From contig OX335643.1 in NCBI GenBank assembly GCA_946894095.1, positions 6,869,036 to 6,933,035 on the forward strand: a stretch of DNA of 64,000 nucleotides. Direction: 5' to 3'. Each line of letters opens with the position of its first letter. The stretch's first letter is position 1. The stretch comes from Incurvaria masculella (taxonomy: Eukaryota; Arthropoda; Insecta; Lepidoptera; Incurvariidae). A program made the translations under genes and the position numbers. Shown piece after piece: positions 44,678-56,371 of this stretch. The notes beneath the pieces are model-generated. The model saw only the letters and a list, made by a program, of their open reading frames with translations. It searched no databases and was not told the DNA's origin.

Positions 44678-44783
44678 TCAGTGCATATAAAGGCTCGGAG
44701 GCGCGTCGTCCGGCTACTTTGAGACACGTAGCGACCGGGACCGCTCGCGTCGTAACTCGCGAACCGCTCACTCGGTTTTCAGT
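44678..44783 (+). promoter_or_regulatory. Candidate core promoter
   Basis: A TATAAA-like box (CATATAAAGG, TATAAA at 44686-44691) and arthropod initiator-type TCAGT motifs at 44678, 44779 and 44821. The region is GC- and CpG-rich against AT-rich flanks. The TATA box is about 90 bases from the nearest downstream TCAGT, further than the usual 30, so the exact start site is unresolved. Confidence 0.5.
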
Positions 44784-44861
44784 GACTGGGCGGACAGTGC
44801 AGTGACGAACGAACACGAACTCAGTGCAGTGATAGTGACACGTGAAACTGTGAAACGAAAC
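44779..44861 (+). other. Candidate noncoding first exon (5' UTR)
   Basis: Between the TATA-like box and the donor GTGAGT (44862-44867) there is no ATG. The sequence has the CAGTGCAGTG and GTGAAACTGTGAAAC style seen in insect 5' leaders. The exon would end GAAAC at 44861. The next plus-strand acceptor with an appropriate reading frame that I can support is at 60447-60448, directly before the ATG of the secreted-protein gene, so I pair them; this pairing is inference. The true 5' end may lie anywhere from about 44715 to 44825. Confidence 0.55.
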
Positions 44862-45100
44862 GTGAGTAGGCCTTTTGTCTTTCGTGGGATGTAGGGTTGA
44901 TATGGAAAATGATGGTATCTTTTGGATTTTATTGAAAAAGGGAGTACGCTGAACTTTTAAAATGAGTTAGCTTGATTTGAGGTTTAACAGCGACCGACGC
45001 TTTGCTGAAAACGAGCTATAAAATGAAATTCAAATGCTTTTAAATATCAAATTTTATATATTGCTGTTGTAACTCAAATTAATGTGATCTCAGTAATGCC

Positions 45101-45650
45101 TTAAGGTGGCCCAACCCGCTCATCTCCCCATACAAAAGGGGAAAGAAGATCACGCCCATATTTCTTGTCAGAGATCCAAAATTTTGCTCAAAATAGCTTT
45201 ATTTGATCGAACTAGATGTCTGATGACCATTGGCATTGTAAAATTGTGTTTGGTTTCTAAGTTATAAGGTCCGAAAGTTCGATTTTTTCGCGCGTTTTAT
45301 ACAATAACTTTGGAGGTGGATTACGCAATGATAAAGTAAGAAGATCGTAAAAAGATTAGTCATCAGACATAGCTTATTTAATCAATATTTATGATCTATT
45401 TGGTTTTTGTTAGATTTTTGACTACAGCGGGCGTGGTTTACTTTTAGCTATAAGTCGTCTTGAAATTAAAATTTTCGTAAATCTTACCAAATCATACACT
45501 ATGCACATTGTCTTTTTTGTGGACATGTTGCATCTTCCTCATCACGGAGCCTGTCTTATTCTTTGAAACAGAGAAGGTCCCAGAGCGCAACAGCACGGTT
45601 TTGTACCGTGCCCGCGAATTAGTTGGGGCCGCCGGGTTGTGCCGCCTTAA
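45101..45650 (-). mobile_element. TTAA-flanked MITE, copy 3
   Basis: 550 bp, TTAA at both ends (45101-45104 and 45647-45650), orientation opposite to copies 1 and 2; ends TTAAGGTGGCCCAACCCG and CCGGGTTGTGCCGCCTTAA. Confidence 0.85.
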
Positions 45651-46469
45651 ACACAAAACAAGACTTAAGCCAAAACACAAGCTTTTAAAAATTGCCAAGA
45701 AGCTTAGAATTTAATTTACGAATATAACAAAACGATTTTAAATGATTATTGCTTAAAAATTAAGTGAAATAAGAACACAACTGCAGTCTGAAAAAATATT
45801 AATTAGAAGACTTGATAAAAATAATTAGAATTACTTGTTAGAATTGCTTTTAATTTGTAAAAATTGAAAAAAGCTTTGAATAATATATTTTTCGAGGATT
45901 TTCCGAGTTGAATAAAAAAAAAGTTAAATGCATTAGGAAGTAGGTCGAATATAATTTTTCCATTTTACATCCCACGTTTTCCTTTTATATGGAACTAAAA
46001 ATAGAATTCATAATTTGTGATGATTTAACTCAGTTTATTTTTAAAATAAAAAAATATATATAAGCTGCTAATAAAAACCAAAATTTAAATTTTTCAATGA
46101 ACTTAATGGTACAATATATAATTATGTGAATTGATAAAAAAAAAACAAGATTTTAATTTCTCAATGGACAACCAATACTCTAAATATCAGCTAGCAACCC
46201 ATCACTGCGTCCACATTGTTACCAACCGTACTGATCTCACCGATAATGTATTCCCATTATGTGGTAACACCATCTCCTTATAGGTCAAACGGCCGCCCAC
46301 TGACCCGGAGTCACCTTTGTCAAACATCCACCGGTGTTGAGATGACCTAACTGTACCATTTAAGGATACCATGACGGTCATTATATCATTGTAGCTAATA
46401 TCGAGTAATCATGAGGAGAGACAGACTTCATAATACGTGAACCAGCTATTCTTCGAGGTAGATATTTTT
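45651..46469. other. Putative intron sequence, no feature
   Basis: AT-rich, nothing recognised. Confidence 0.45.
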
Positions 46470-46676
46470 ATTTGAACTTAAGCTAATGCCACAAGCACTG
46501 TCATGATCTTAGACCAGCACACCGTATTCCCGAAGGAATTAGGTGCCATGCCAGGAACTTACCTTTATAAACATGGCTACAATGAAATGGAAGGCCAACG
46601 CAATTTTTTTTCCTTGCCGCATCGACCAGCTTTTTGTCCAATGCGATGGTACCAACCCAGGCGGGTATAACCCTGG
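46470..46676 (-). mobile_element. SINE 3' half, left arm of inverted pair
   Basis: Minus-strand tail and body (CACCGTATTCCCGAAGGAAT to ACCAACCCAGGCGGGTATAA). Confidence 0.75.
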
Positions 46677-46775
46677 AAGTAGCAGAAATTGGTGCGACTT
46701 TTTTGTTCGATCGGCAATGTGGCAAAACAAATATTATCTGAAGTCTAGGTTACGAGTGTTTCAACCGAGTGTCCA

Positions 46776-46985
46776 CCTACTATGTGGTAGGGTTAAGCCA
46801 GCCCGGGTTGGTACCATCCCATTGGATGAAAAGATGATCGAAGCGGCAACAAAAAAATCACCATGTTTTCCATCCTGTATTTAGGTAGCCATGCTCATAA
46901 ATGGAAGGTCCTTGCATGGCACCTAATTATAATAAGAGCTCACTTTGGGTGTGGTATTAGCCATCCATGTCCATTTACATAAAAA
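46776..46985 (+). mobile_element. SINE 3' half, right arm of inverted pair
   Basis: Plus-strand GTGGTAGGGTTAAGCCAGCC to the tail CATCCATGTCCATTTACAT and A-run. Inverse of the previous copy with a 99-base spacer. Confidence 0.75.
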
Positions 46986-47470
46986 TACACACAAAAGTAT
47001 AAACTACTTTCCAACTAGAAAGTATGTTTAACTTAATCATACGGACCGCGAGGAAAACGAATGTGGGTCAAAGTCCAATGTGTGGCGGTTACGGTGACGC
47101 CGTTACATTATTACAACTTTATCGTCAATGTTACCCCCATAACTAGGAATCGAATGCGGGAACACAGGGTATAGCGACACGAGTTAGCCGAAGGCCGACT
47201 GCTAGACATACGCCTCCCCTGTGTGCAGAGAAGCGATATTTGGCAACGCATTGAGAAATGCGATGTCAATAGTCGGTCCGTGCGCGTGCTCTGTCGCAAG
47301 TGTGAACTGGTCGTAAGAATTTTTGCGCTTAGTCAAGCTTGCCGAATTTTGAGAGCGCTTCGAAAATAATTTATGTCCTTTGCGCGCACGTTCGTCATAC
47401 ATTTTGTAACGCCGGTTTTTCGCTGGGGCACATTTGTAAACGAAAAGTTTGGAGTACCTTGCACATCCAC
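46986..47470. other. Putative intron sequence, no feature
   Basis: A GC-richer stretch at 47050-47450 has overlapping ORFs in several frames but no motif; nothing supported. Confidence 0.4.
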
Positions 47471-48000
47471 TTGAGGTGGCCCAACCCGGCGGGACTAACT
47501 CATTCGCGGGCACAGTACAAAACCGTGATGTTGCGCTCTGGGACCTTCTTTGTTTCAAAGAAAAACACAGGCTTCGTGATGTGGAAGATGCAACATTTCC
47601 ACAAAAAAGACAATGTGCATAGTGTATTATTTGATAATATTTAAGTAAATTTTAATTACAAAACGACTTATAGCTAAAAGTAAACCACGACCGCTGTAGA
47701 CAACAATCTAACAAAAACCAAATAGATTATAAATCTTGATTAAATGAGCTATGTCTAATGACTAATCTTTTTAAGATGTTCTTAATTTATCATTGCGTAA
47801 TTTACCTTCAAAGTTATTGTATAAAACGCGCGAAAAATGAGAACTTTCGGACCTTATAACTTAGAAACCAAACACAATTTTACAATGCCAACGGTCATCA
47901 GACATCTAGTTCGATCAAACAAATTTGGGTTTTCTGATAAGAAATATGGGCGTGATTTTCTTTCCCCGTTTGTATGGGGAGTTGAGCGGGATGGGCCACA
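47471..48000 (+). mobile_element. TTAA MITE, copy 4, ends mutated
   Basis: Starts TTGAGGTGGCCCAACCCGGC (TTAA changed to TTGA) and ends GAGCGGGATGGGCCACA; interior as in copy 1. Confidence 0.85.
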
Positions 48001-48231
48001 CGGCTAGCTCAGGTAGGGCGGCGTGGTGTCCTGCCGGCCCTTCCTCTTCTTTGTTCGTTGGGCGCCTCAATAAAACTATGGTTTGCCCACACTTGTAGCA
48101 CAATACTTCACTCTTCACATCGATGAAAGGCTCTCGAAAAAACTAAACTTGTCCAAAACAGTCGTAAATATCTTGAGTCTCGTAGCTAGCGGGCACTTCG
48201 GTCGCGCCCGCCACAAGACTGTTTTTAGGGT

Positions 48232-48530
48232 TCCGTACCCAAAGGGTGAAAACGGAACCCTATTACTAAGCCTCCGCTGTCCGTCGGTCCGTACGTCCGT
48301 CCGTCCGTTCGTCTGTAACAGGGCTATATCTCGTGAACTGTAATAGGTAGGCACCTGAAATTTTCACGGAGTGTGTATTTATTTTGCCACACCAAATAGG
48401 TAAAATAAAAAAAAATCATATTCACCTTTAATGGGGGGCCCCATACAAAAAACGTGATTTTTTGTGTAAAATTTTGTACAATGGTACGGAACCCTTCGTG
48501 TGCGAGTCCGACTCCCGCTTAGCCTGTTTT
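48232..48530 (-). mobile_element. CCGT-repeat interspersed element, copy 8
   Basis: TTTTTAGGGTTCCGTACCCA to GACTCCCGCTTAGCCTG then T-run. Confidence 0.85.
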
Positions 48531-48672
48531 TATCTTTTTGTTTTTTTTTGCCGAGGCCAAAACGGCGCCTTGAGGCCGAAAACCGTGGGTAGGTAGAATA
48601 AGAGGGAAATTGGAAATTAGTAAAATTCCTACGTAGACTCTGCACTGAAATTACATCCGTTACAATTTCGCA

Positions 48673-48900
48673 AGCGTTGGAGTGGTGTAGGGGCTAGGGG
48701 ACTAATTGCCTTTAATGCGAGAGGCTGCGGGTCCTCGCCCCGGCATGCACTCTTTCTGAGATGTATAAGTGAATTTCGTTATGAATGCGAGCTGTTCAAT
48801 GTTAGGTTCCCCTAGTAGGTGGTAGGGTTACGCCCGGGTTGGTACCACCGCATTGGATGAAACTATGGTCGAAGTGACCAAAAAGTGTTCGTGTTTTCAC
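48673..48900 (+). mobile_element. tRNA-derived SINE, 5' half
   Basis: Head AGTGGTGTAGGGGCTAGGGG, a shortened B-box region (GCGGGTCCTCGCCCCGG), body to ACCACCGCATTGGATGAAAC and TTCGTGTTTTC. The 3' third is absent. Confidence 0.75.
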
Positions 48901-49431
48901 GAGCCGCCTGATTCCCATACCATTATACAGTCATTTTGACCATATAGCGGCGACGCGACATCCGCTACAAGCCACTTCTCCTTTCTTTCTCTTCAGTGTT
49001 TCCATGGAAGCAGTCCATCATTCTTCCACTAGCAGAAATCTTAAATGTAAAATAGATTGAACTGGAATATTTAATTATCACATTAAGCAAACATATTATT
49101 ATTTTCTTGTTATGAGTGCTAACATGTCATTTTGACTGAACCTACTATTAATTTGACCGCAGAGCTGCAGTAACTGTTTCATAATGCTTGAAACCGAACC
49201 GGCTCTTAATCTGTGGAAAAACTCGAGACACCTCATTACTTAATAAACGTCTCGTGGAACTTGATTCCCATCAAATGATATGGCAAATGTGAGTACTGGC
49301 TTGATTGTTCTGCCTTAAGGTGGTGTTGGCACCTGATTTCATACAGTCTCATAAGGGCGTAAGTGAAACATCATTTGTTTTTTTTTTTGTTTTTTAAAGT
49401 TGATCTTGTTCAAAATTCGACTGAAATAACT
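48901..49431. other. Putative intron sequence, no feature
   Basis: Nothing recognised. Confidence 0.45.
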
Positions 49432-49705
49432 TCTGAGGTGGAGACGTGCATTTCGTCACGAATGGAAGCTGTTCCATGGTTCGGAATCCATGTAAAACTG
49501 TAGGTAGGAATATATTGTCGAAGCGGCAATGAAAAAGTATCCATGTTATCCATCCGGTTCAATGTACTTATAAAGGGAGGAATGGCATGGTACCTAATTC
49601 CGTCGGTATTGCGGTAGGTTGCGCTCACATTATGGTGAGTGTGGCACTAGTAATATCATGACGGCGGTTGTGATATTAGCCATCCGAATCCAGTAACGTA
49701 AAATA
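49432..49705 (+). mobile_element. SINE, head missing
   Basis: TGAGGTGGAGACGTGCATTT and CATGGTTCGGAATCCATGTA, a deletion after GTAGGTAGG, then CGAAGCGGCAATGAAAAAG to the tail ATATTAGCCATCCGAATCCA. Confidence 0.75.
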
Positions 49706-50084
49706 AACATGATGTTACAGATCATACTACTTTTCATGTTGCAAATTACTACCAATCACCCGGCCCATTATAGGATAAGGAGCAGTGGGACGTTACCGAT
49801 GGTCGTGAAAAATGTGGCCCACCTAGTGATGTCCCGGCCCGTTGGTATGTGGTCAGCGCGCACGGGATTCCACGACCGGACCCTGCTTGCCTTTGCGCTT
49901 GCGCCATCACCGACCTGGCTAGTGATGTCCTGCCGGCGCGGCCATCGATAGAGCTAGCTTAAATTGGCTGTGCTGTGTTGAAAAATTCGCTGGCAAAGGT
50001 TTTTACATAACATAAATAAAAATAAATACATGGACAGAGCTGAAACGAACAGATTTGATTTTATATTATTTTATTTTTTTATAC
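49706..50084. other. Putative intron, GC-rich island
   Basis: 49780-49960 is markedly GC-rich with two related CTAGTGATGTCC.GCC blocks (about 49823 and 49920). An 80-codon frame spans it but shows no motif. Unassigned. Confidence 0.4.
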
Positions 50085-50316
50085 TGAAGGACATCGATGC
50101 CTAATAACATTCCTGCTGTGCCTGTAATAGAATTGGGTAGGAATGCCAGGACCTTTTTTTTTTGCCGCTTTCATCGAAACCAACCAATATAAGAAAAATG
50201 GTAGCCGTGCAATGCAAGGAAGGCCTAGTTATGGCACCTATTGCCCATACAGTGCGTTTGGCTAATATCATGACACAAGATGTAGGATTGTCTATGCATG
50301 TCCATTTAAATAAAAA
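50085..50316. mobile_element. Inverted SINE pair, decayed
   Basis: Minus-strand tail fragment 50085-50190 (GGTAGGAATGCCAGGACC) and plus-strand tail 50201-50316 (GGTAGCCGTGCAATGCAAGG to CATGTCCATTTAAATAAAAA). Confidence 0.6.
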
Positions 50317-51867
50317 CAAACATTAATACATTAATTTAAGGGTCGACATTTACATTGAATCATTATTAGATATTAAAATTGATATAAAAGATTTTTGGCA
50401 GATCTCAGGTGTTTTGTCTTTAGCAGAATTCTAATTTGCCCTTTAACACAAATACACATACACAAATGAAATCAAATACTAATCACACAATAAAATACAC
50501 AAAAAAAATAATCATCGGGATAAAAATCAACGCAAAGACAATTACGCATCATTAAAAGTAAATACAATTGCATAACTCAACACCTCACTAAGGAGTCATT
50601 GAGTCATCACTGCCGTAAGATGTATGAATAGACTCATAAAAAACAGTAAGAAGAAGAAGTTCCAAATATTGCAAAAACCACGAAAGCAATACGGTAGCTA
50701 ACAAAAACCATGCGTAGTGAAATATTATCATAATATGTATAGTAATTATATGATCGGGTAACTTGAGTTGATTAAGGAGATTAGTAATCATAATTATTTA
50801 TTCGCTATGGCAGATTTTTTTTTTTTTCAACAGATTAAATTCAAATGAAATATATTTTCGATTCGCTACGATTTCGAAAGTATTTTAATAACAAAATGCC
50901 TGGAGAAGGAAAAAAATATATTTATCATTTTCCTTAAAAAAAATCTTAAATATGTTTGTTTGGATATAACCACATATTTTTTATTTTTTTATTCGATGCA
51001 GTGTTGTTTTCAAACGTTTTTAGTAAAGGTTGTTTGTCTTCCCACATGAAAAAGGATAATTGTATCCATTTATGAAATTAAATCAATACATTTTATTAGG
51101 AGACCGTTTTAATGACGAATTTTTTATTTGCTTATATTTTAAAGCACCTTAAATTTGTGCGAATTTTACATTTATTCACGTATGCGGAAATACAACTTAA
51201 TAAACATTTAATTAATTAAACTAATTGCGGTCCCCATACGCACGTATATTGTCATGTTATTATTTAAAAATGTTTGGTATCTGATATCAAGCAACAAATA
51301 ACTGTGTCTTCACTTAATTTTTTTTTTATTACAAAACCAAGACAGCAAAAAAAAAATACTTTAAACATATTTCTTTCCTCTGTCTGTTACTTTAAAAAAA
51401 CTTTACTTTAAAAAAAAAAAACAAACCATCAGACACGGATATGATTTACCTGATAATTGGAAATGTGGTATTCAAATTGTTAGTAAACTACGTAAACTGG
51501 GAGAGTACTTTTCTTTATGTCATTGCCACTGATTTCTGCATCCGCTTTTTCAAAAGTTAAAAATTCTTCACCTTGCTATGACCCTTCCCGCTGCAATGTT
51601 TTTATACATCTCATCGAAACATTTACGCCAAACCTCCCGGACTTGTCTGGGTTTTTAGATAAACATTCAAATAACCAGTTTCCTCGCACAAATACGTCTT
51701 TATTGTTCGAAATCATACATTATTGTTAATTTATGTAAATATTTAAGCGAGCGTGTGCTGGGCCAGTGCTCATAAATTCGGACGAGCTGTTGTCTTGAAG
51801 CTAACTTACTAACTCGTTGAACTATTAATGACCTTGAGCATTCGTTTTGGGTAATTGGGTCTTATTA
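50317..51867. other. Putative intron sequence, no feature
   Basis: Strongly AT-rich with many A- and T-runs; no repeat family recognised. Confidence 0.5.
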
Positions 51868-52150
51868 TTTTATGTAACTGGACTCGGAATGCTAATACCA
51901 CACTTATTTTTTTTTGGCTAGTGGTGTGCACACACTCTTCGATCCGTAATTTTTTTGAAGACAAAGATGAGATGACAAGACATTCCACCAGGAGATAAAA
52001 TAAAATTGTATTTTGAATACAATTTTATTTTCATTCTTATATTATAGGTATTAAAATAAACATGAAATTATCTGTTTAGAATCGAATTTAACTGTCATGA
52101 TATTTGCCTAACAATGATTATGCCATGCCATGAGCTTAAATGTTTTCACC
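51868..52150 (-). mobile_element. Possible split SINE tail
   Basis: ATGTAACTGGACTCGGAATG at 51874 and CTGTCATGATATTTGCCTAA and GCCATGCCATGAGC at about 52092-52134 are SINE-tail pieces separated by about 180 unrelated bases. Weak. Confidence 0.4.
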
Positions 52151-52874
52151 GATCAAGATAAAAAACAACGACAGTTTAATTTAATTTTATCTTGCTTCTA
52201 AACTTGGCTGGTTTTTTATATGCAAAGTATAAACGAAATATTAGCTCTTGGTCCAAAATGTATCGACCAGTGATATCTTTGTTCACAATTCTTGCCCTAA
52301 TTCCTAGCTTCCGAATGAACATTTTAATTTTAACACCTTTTTTTTTACATTGTAATTGTTTTTTTTTTTCATTTTAATAATTTAATCTTGAAACCTGTGT
52401 GGTCCTGCCCATCGGAAAACGTACCATTCATCATCATACACACATCGTCAGATTATTCACAGTTTTTTTACAGATCCATCGATGATATCAAAAATGTGTA
52501 CGCGTTTAGTCGAGAGATGAGATCTCTAAAAACAAGTTTTTCTTACAAAGTTTGAAGTTTGCGTTACGCCGAATACATTAAAATAAAAAAAACTCACCGG
52601 TCAAGATTGTTCTAAAGTAGGAAATCCGGTTCGTGAAAAGAAAAACTGTTGTCTCATATTTAATACTTTTAAGCATTATGTGTCATTGCTATATTTGTAA
52701 TAAAAAAAAAACACTAATTGGTCTGACTGTATTTAGTATAGCTTATAGATTTAATCATCGACGATTTTGCGTAAAGGCTACTCAGATTATTACGAAAAGG
52801 CCAAGGTCCTTGTGGACTTTAATTGATTCTAAGTATAATATAGAAAAGTTCGAAACATGATAATGAAAATAAAG
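52151..52874. other. Putative intron sequence, no feature
   Basis: Nothing supported. Confidence 0.45.
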
Positions 52875-53085
52875 GTGCCCGATGACGCCCATGGACGACC
52901 ATGGGCTTTCGACCTTCAACGGGGGCTGCGACAATCATTCCAGCCAGCCAGGTGCTTCTGCGTTACTTTAAAGGACTTCTGGTTGTACTTTGGCCGAAAT
53001 ATCTGGACAGGAAGTGCTGTCCATAGTTTATCAGTCCTATGAATCGAGTTTTCACAGGATCGGTTGATTCTTATAGGAGGAGAGG
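52875..53085 (-). pseudogene. LINE C-terminal remnant
   Basis: Minus-strand KLWTALPVQIFRPKYNQKSF and KVTQKHLAGW correspond to KLWNRLPAEVFPSKYN and KSTWPAG of the 19.4 kb remnant, followed by the RKPMV-like end near 52890. Confidence 0.65.
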
Positions 53086-53733
53086 CGGCAGTGCATTGAG
53101 CGAAGGCACAATTCAGATGATGGTTACAGAAATAAACCCTACAAACGTTCGAAGTTGGAATGTATTTCTTTTTAAAATTCATACAACAGAGTATTAAAAT
53201 CAAATCGGTATATTAGAGCCAGAATAATAATGAAGGATCAAATTAGTTTCTGGAATCAAACAAAACACTCATGACCTGTGAGACTCAAAATCTGTATGTT
53301 TGTGTCCCTGGTATGGTGAGGGCGAGTGTGTGTCTGGAGTAGTACAGAGAAGATAACCCTAATAACTGTGTATCCAACATTTGAGCTCGTTTTACAGAAT
53401 TTTGAATTGTAGTTCGCAAAACACCTGGCTTCAAATTGGTGATTTCTTCTTCAATGTTGGCTTAGTGCAGGTTAAGTGGCTTGTTGTGGTAAAGCCCCAA
53501 AGTAATATATCTGGCACCGTCAGAAGTGGCTATCTTGGTGTATCAAAATATCTGGAATTCTTCATTGACCGTTCTAATTTTTTCAACATAATGTCTTAAC
53601 AAATTTAAAATAGAGACATTTTTTTTATTTCTAACGATATGGCAGTCAAATTACATTATGACAATACTTTAGCCTCAACCTATATTAAACAATTGAATTC
53701 TAAACAAAGTAAACCTTTTTTCTCGAAATACAC
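53086..53733. other. Putative intron sequence, no feature
   Basis: A 72-codon frame at 53381-53599 lacks an ATG start and a motif; nothing supported. Confidence 0.4.
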
Positions 53734-53801
53734 TAGGTTGGGTTAGGTTAGGTTAGGTTAGGATAGGTTAGGTTAGGTTAGGTTAGGTTAGGTTAGGTTA
53801 G
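53734..53801 (+). repeat. Interstitial telomere-type repeat (TTAGG)n
   Basis: About 13 consecutive GGTTA units with two variants (GGTTGG near the start, one GGATA). TTAGG is the telomeric unit of most insects including Lepidoptera (established). Here it is far from any visible telomere-specific retrotransposon. Confidence 0.9.
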
Positions 53802-54189
53802 CATCAGTAAATTACGCTCTCAAACAACCTCACAAACAGTGGTTTTAAAATGATCGCTTATACTACGTTTTATTGGGAGCATTTTATTATCGATAGATGT
53901 ACGCGCGATCTTCGCAGCCCTATAACTGGATCGCACATCGGCCCTTTTGCGGCGAGACCGGTCGCGTTATGAAAGTGTTCGCATCTCCGAACGACACCCG
54001 GATTGCCCGGTTATTTCGCCTATCTAGGAGATCTCGCTCGCCTTGGCGACGATAGTACGAGACTGTCGAGTTATATTTGCATAAATGTTACATTTCGCTA
54101 GTGGATAATTCATTCGTTCTTGAAGGGTTTCAATGTTGTAGCATCTATATACAGTAATAAACTAACAGGTACTCCTATTAGACTACTAT
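53802..54189. other. Putative intron, GC-rich patch
   Basis: 53920-54070 is GC-rich (CGGCGAGACCGGTCGCG); no frame or motif supported. Confidence 0.4.
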
Positions 54190-54510
54190 TACTCCCGCCG
54201 CAGAGATTCAGAGCACCCCCTTGTGGTTATAAGGCTTTTGCGAACGAACCGTTTCTCAAACTCATTTAATTTCTCTGCCGCACCGCCAGGATATGGAACT
54301 GTCTGTCGGCGGTTGCCTTTCCTCAAACCATAACAATAACATAAGTCTTCAAGCCAAGTAAGTCAAGTAATATGAACAAGCTCAGCGATAGCCCGCAAAC
54401 CCGCTGGTATGGTGCCTCGATAAACGTAGTTTCGCGAGGCTATTTGAATTATCTGAACACTTGTGGTCTCTCAGCAAAGCCAACGATACCACTTTTGCTC
54501 TACCGATCTA
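54190..54510 (-). repeat. Dispersed repeat Q
   Basis: CAGAGATTCAGAGCACCCCC, GTTTCTCAAACTCATTTAAT, CCGCCAGGATATGGAACTG and GCTGGTATGGTGCCTCG are the inverse of the 16.2 kb copy. Confidence 0.5.
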
Positions 54511-54599
54511 ATTTTGTGATGTTTTTGCTAAGTCAAGGGAACTACAGCAAAAGTTTAGATATAGCACCAGTTTGTCTCTCAGTATGAACACAGTTAGAT

Positions 54600-54850
54600 A
54601 TTTCCGTAGAAATATAATAAATACGAAAGTAACTTTGTCCGTCTATCTGTCACGTTTTCGCGCCTAAACCAATTTTGATGAATCTCTGTATAGAGATAGT
54701 CTGGACCTTCGAGGACATAGGCAACCTTTTGTGGCGAAAAATAAACTCGAAGCGGGTGAAATAGGCGATGAGTTTGGGGAACTCACAATATTTAGGAAAT
54801 ATTTCGGCCCGACATCATTCTAAAACGACATTGACTCGGACGGAGCCGGG
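54600..54850 (+). repeat. Ancient interspersed repeat remnant
   Basis: AACTTTGTCCGTCTATCTGT followed by CACGTTTTCGCGCCTAAACC and TTTTGATGAATCTCTGTATA is a block order I know from many arthropod genomes; the element class is not assigned. Confidence 0.4.
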
Positions 54851-55397
54851 TACCTAAGGTAATTTACAATATCTGTATCGTCGAATCTTTTCATGAATTT
54901 CAGTTAACTACACCATTTTTACGGGTCTATGCGGTTGTAGAAAGGACAAGACTTTTACGTAGCTCCAGTTGTTTCTAGAAAACAGGAGTTTTAAGGATAA
55001 ACGGATGGACTTTAAAGTGTCCTTTAAAGACCCCATAGTCACAAAAATCTATTATCGTACGGGCTCACAGTGAGAGTTATTGATCGCTTTGCGTTGCATC
55101 CGCTCACAGACGAATCAGTCACTGCAAAAGGCTGCGGGGTGGGCCGCAAGGCTGTATGCATCACCCCGCCCACGTAGACACGAAGAAAGCGCATGCGTCA
55201 GTCGGCAGGGACAATCACTATCGAGTTAGTCTTTGCCTATTAATCTTCCGGTAATGGAGATGTCTGTGGGATAGCATATTACCACAGCTGTAAGAGATAA
55301 CAGCAAGATAATAATGAAAGTATAAAAGAGGGGGCGATTTTACGAAGGTGCAAGTCAGGAATCTCTTAGATGGACCGAATCAAGGTGGTAGAGGGCC
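54851..55397. other. Putative intron sequence, no feature
   Basis: A GC-richer stretch at 55050-55240 contains a TCAGTCGG initiator-like motif at about 55198 but no matching exon signals. Confidence 0.4.
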
Positions 55398-55780
55398 AGG
55401 TGGTGCGATGGATAAGGCTGTGTGGGTTCCGGCACTCAAAAAATCGAATTTTACATAAATTCGGATCAGATTCGGAGTCCACATAAAACTGTAGGACCCC
55501 TTGCTTGATTAAGAGGTGGTGGGGTAATCCTGCCTGGGCCGGTACCATCGTATTGAATGAACGATGGTTGAACCGGCAATCACAACTGTCTGTGTATTTT
55601 ATCCAGTTCAATGTACGATTTATGGAAGGATATTCCCCATCCCATTATTTACCAAACCAATAATTTAGGAGTTTGGTTCCTATTTTTGGATTGTCGGCAG
55701 TAAATTTGTGCATTCCCTACCAATTCCATTAATATTATAACATTAGGTGTAGTATTAATCATTTAATTCAGCGCTGAATT
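55398..55780 (+). mobile_element. SINE, diverged
   Basis: Weak head at 55398-55430, then CCACATAAAACTGTAGGACC, AGGTGGTGGGGTAATCC, GGTACCATCGTATTGAATGA and ATCCAGTTCAATGTA. The tail is decayed beyond 55630. Confidence 0.6.
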
Positions 55781-56187
55781 ACATAATTTAACATCACCAA
55801 AGGCAATCTCGTTTTAAAGGTATTTGTAACATGTGTCCCTAATTCACCACTACACGATACTTCTACTTATATTTGATTTATGGCTGCTCCATTTGACAAG
55901 TCACAGCAAAACTAATGAGGCGAGGTATCACAGTTATGTGTATCATGTAGCAACATGTTCGCACTTACTGCCCATTCATACATCACCCGGTTCGTATACC
56001 ATTATGCTGGTTACATCTCGGTGTATTGTCACGGTGCATTGTGTAACACGTTAGGCACAGAGCAATGAATATAATTTTAAAATTTATACATGCAAGCGTT
56101 CCTGAGAAATACGGTCTTGACGGACAGCCGGACTAGGAACTCATTCAATAAGGATTCCTTTTTATTTTGTGGAACACAACCCTAAAT
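55781..56187. other. Putative intron sequence, no feature
   Basis: Nothing supported. Confidence 0.45.
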
Positions 56188-56365
56188 ACAAAGAACATTT
56201 TTCATTGCCGCTCCGACCATCTTTTCATCCAATGCGATGGTACCAACCCGGGCGGACCTTTAACTAATGGCACCTAATTCCTTCGGGAATGTGGTGAATT
56301 GAGGTAATATCATAACGGTAGTTGTGTGGTATTAGCCATCCATGTCAGGTCGCATAAAAAAAATC
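56188..56365. mobile_element. Inverted SINE pair, partial
   Basis: Minus-strand body 56188-56263 (TTTTTCATTGCCGCTCCGAC to ACCAACCCGGGCGGAC) joined to plus-strand tail 56264-56365 (GGCACCTAATTCCTTCGGG to GTCAGGTCGCAT and A-run). Confidence 0.75.
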
Positions 56366-56371
56366 ATTTTT

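Noticed and set aside
44572..44805. 77-codon ORF over the candidate promoter
   Set aside because: It spans the TATA-like box and ends within the presumed leader; no motif, better explained by CpG-rich promoter DNA.
51999..52029. Perfect 14-bp hairpin with 3-base loop
   Set aside because: AT-only low-complexity hairpin with no flanking signature of an RNA gene or element.
53740..53800. True telomere
   Set aside because: Only about 13 units and unique DNA continues on both sides, so it is interstitial.
55190..55320. TCAGTCGG initiator-like motif in a GC-richer patch
   Set aside because: No TATA or downstream donor in a sensible position; weaker than the 44.7 kb candidate.
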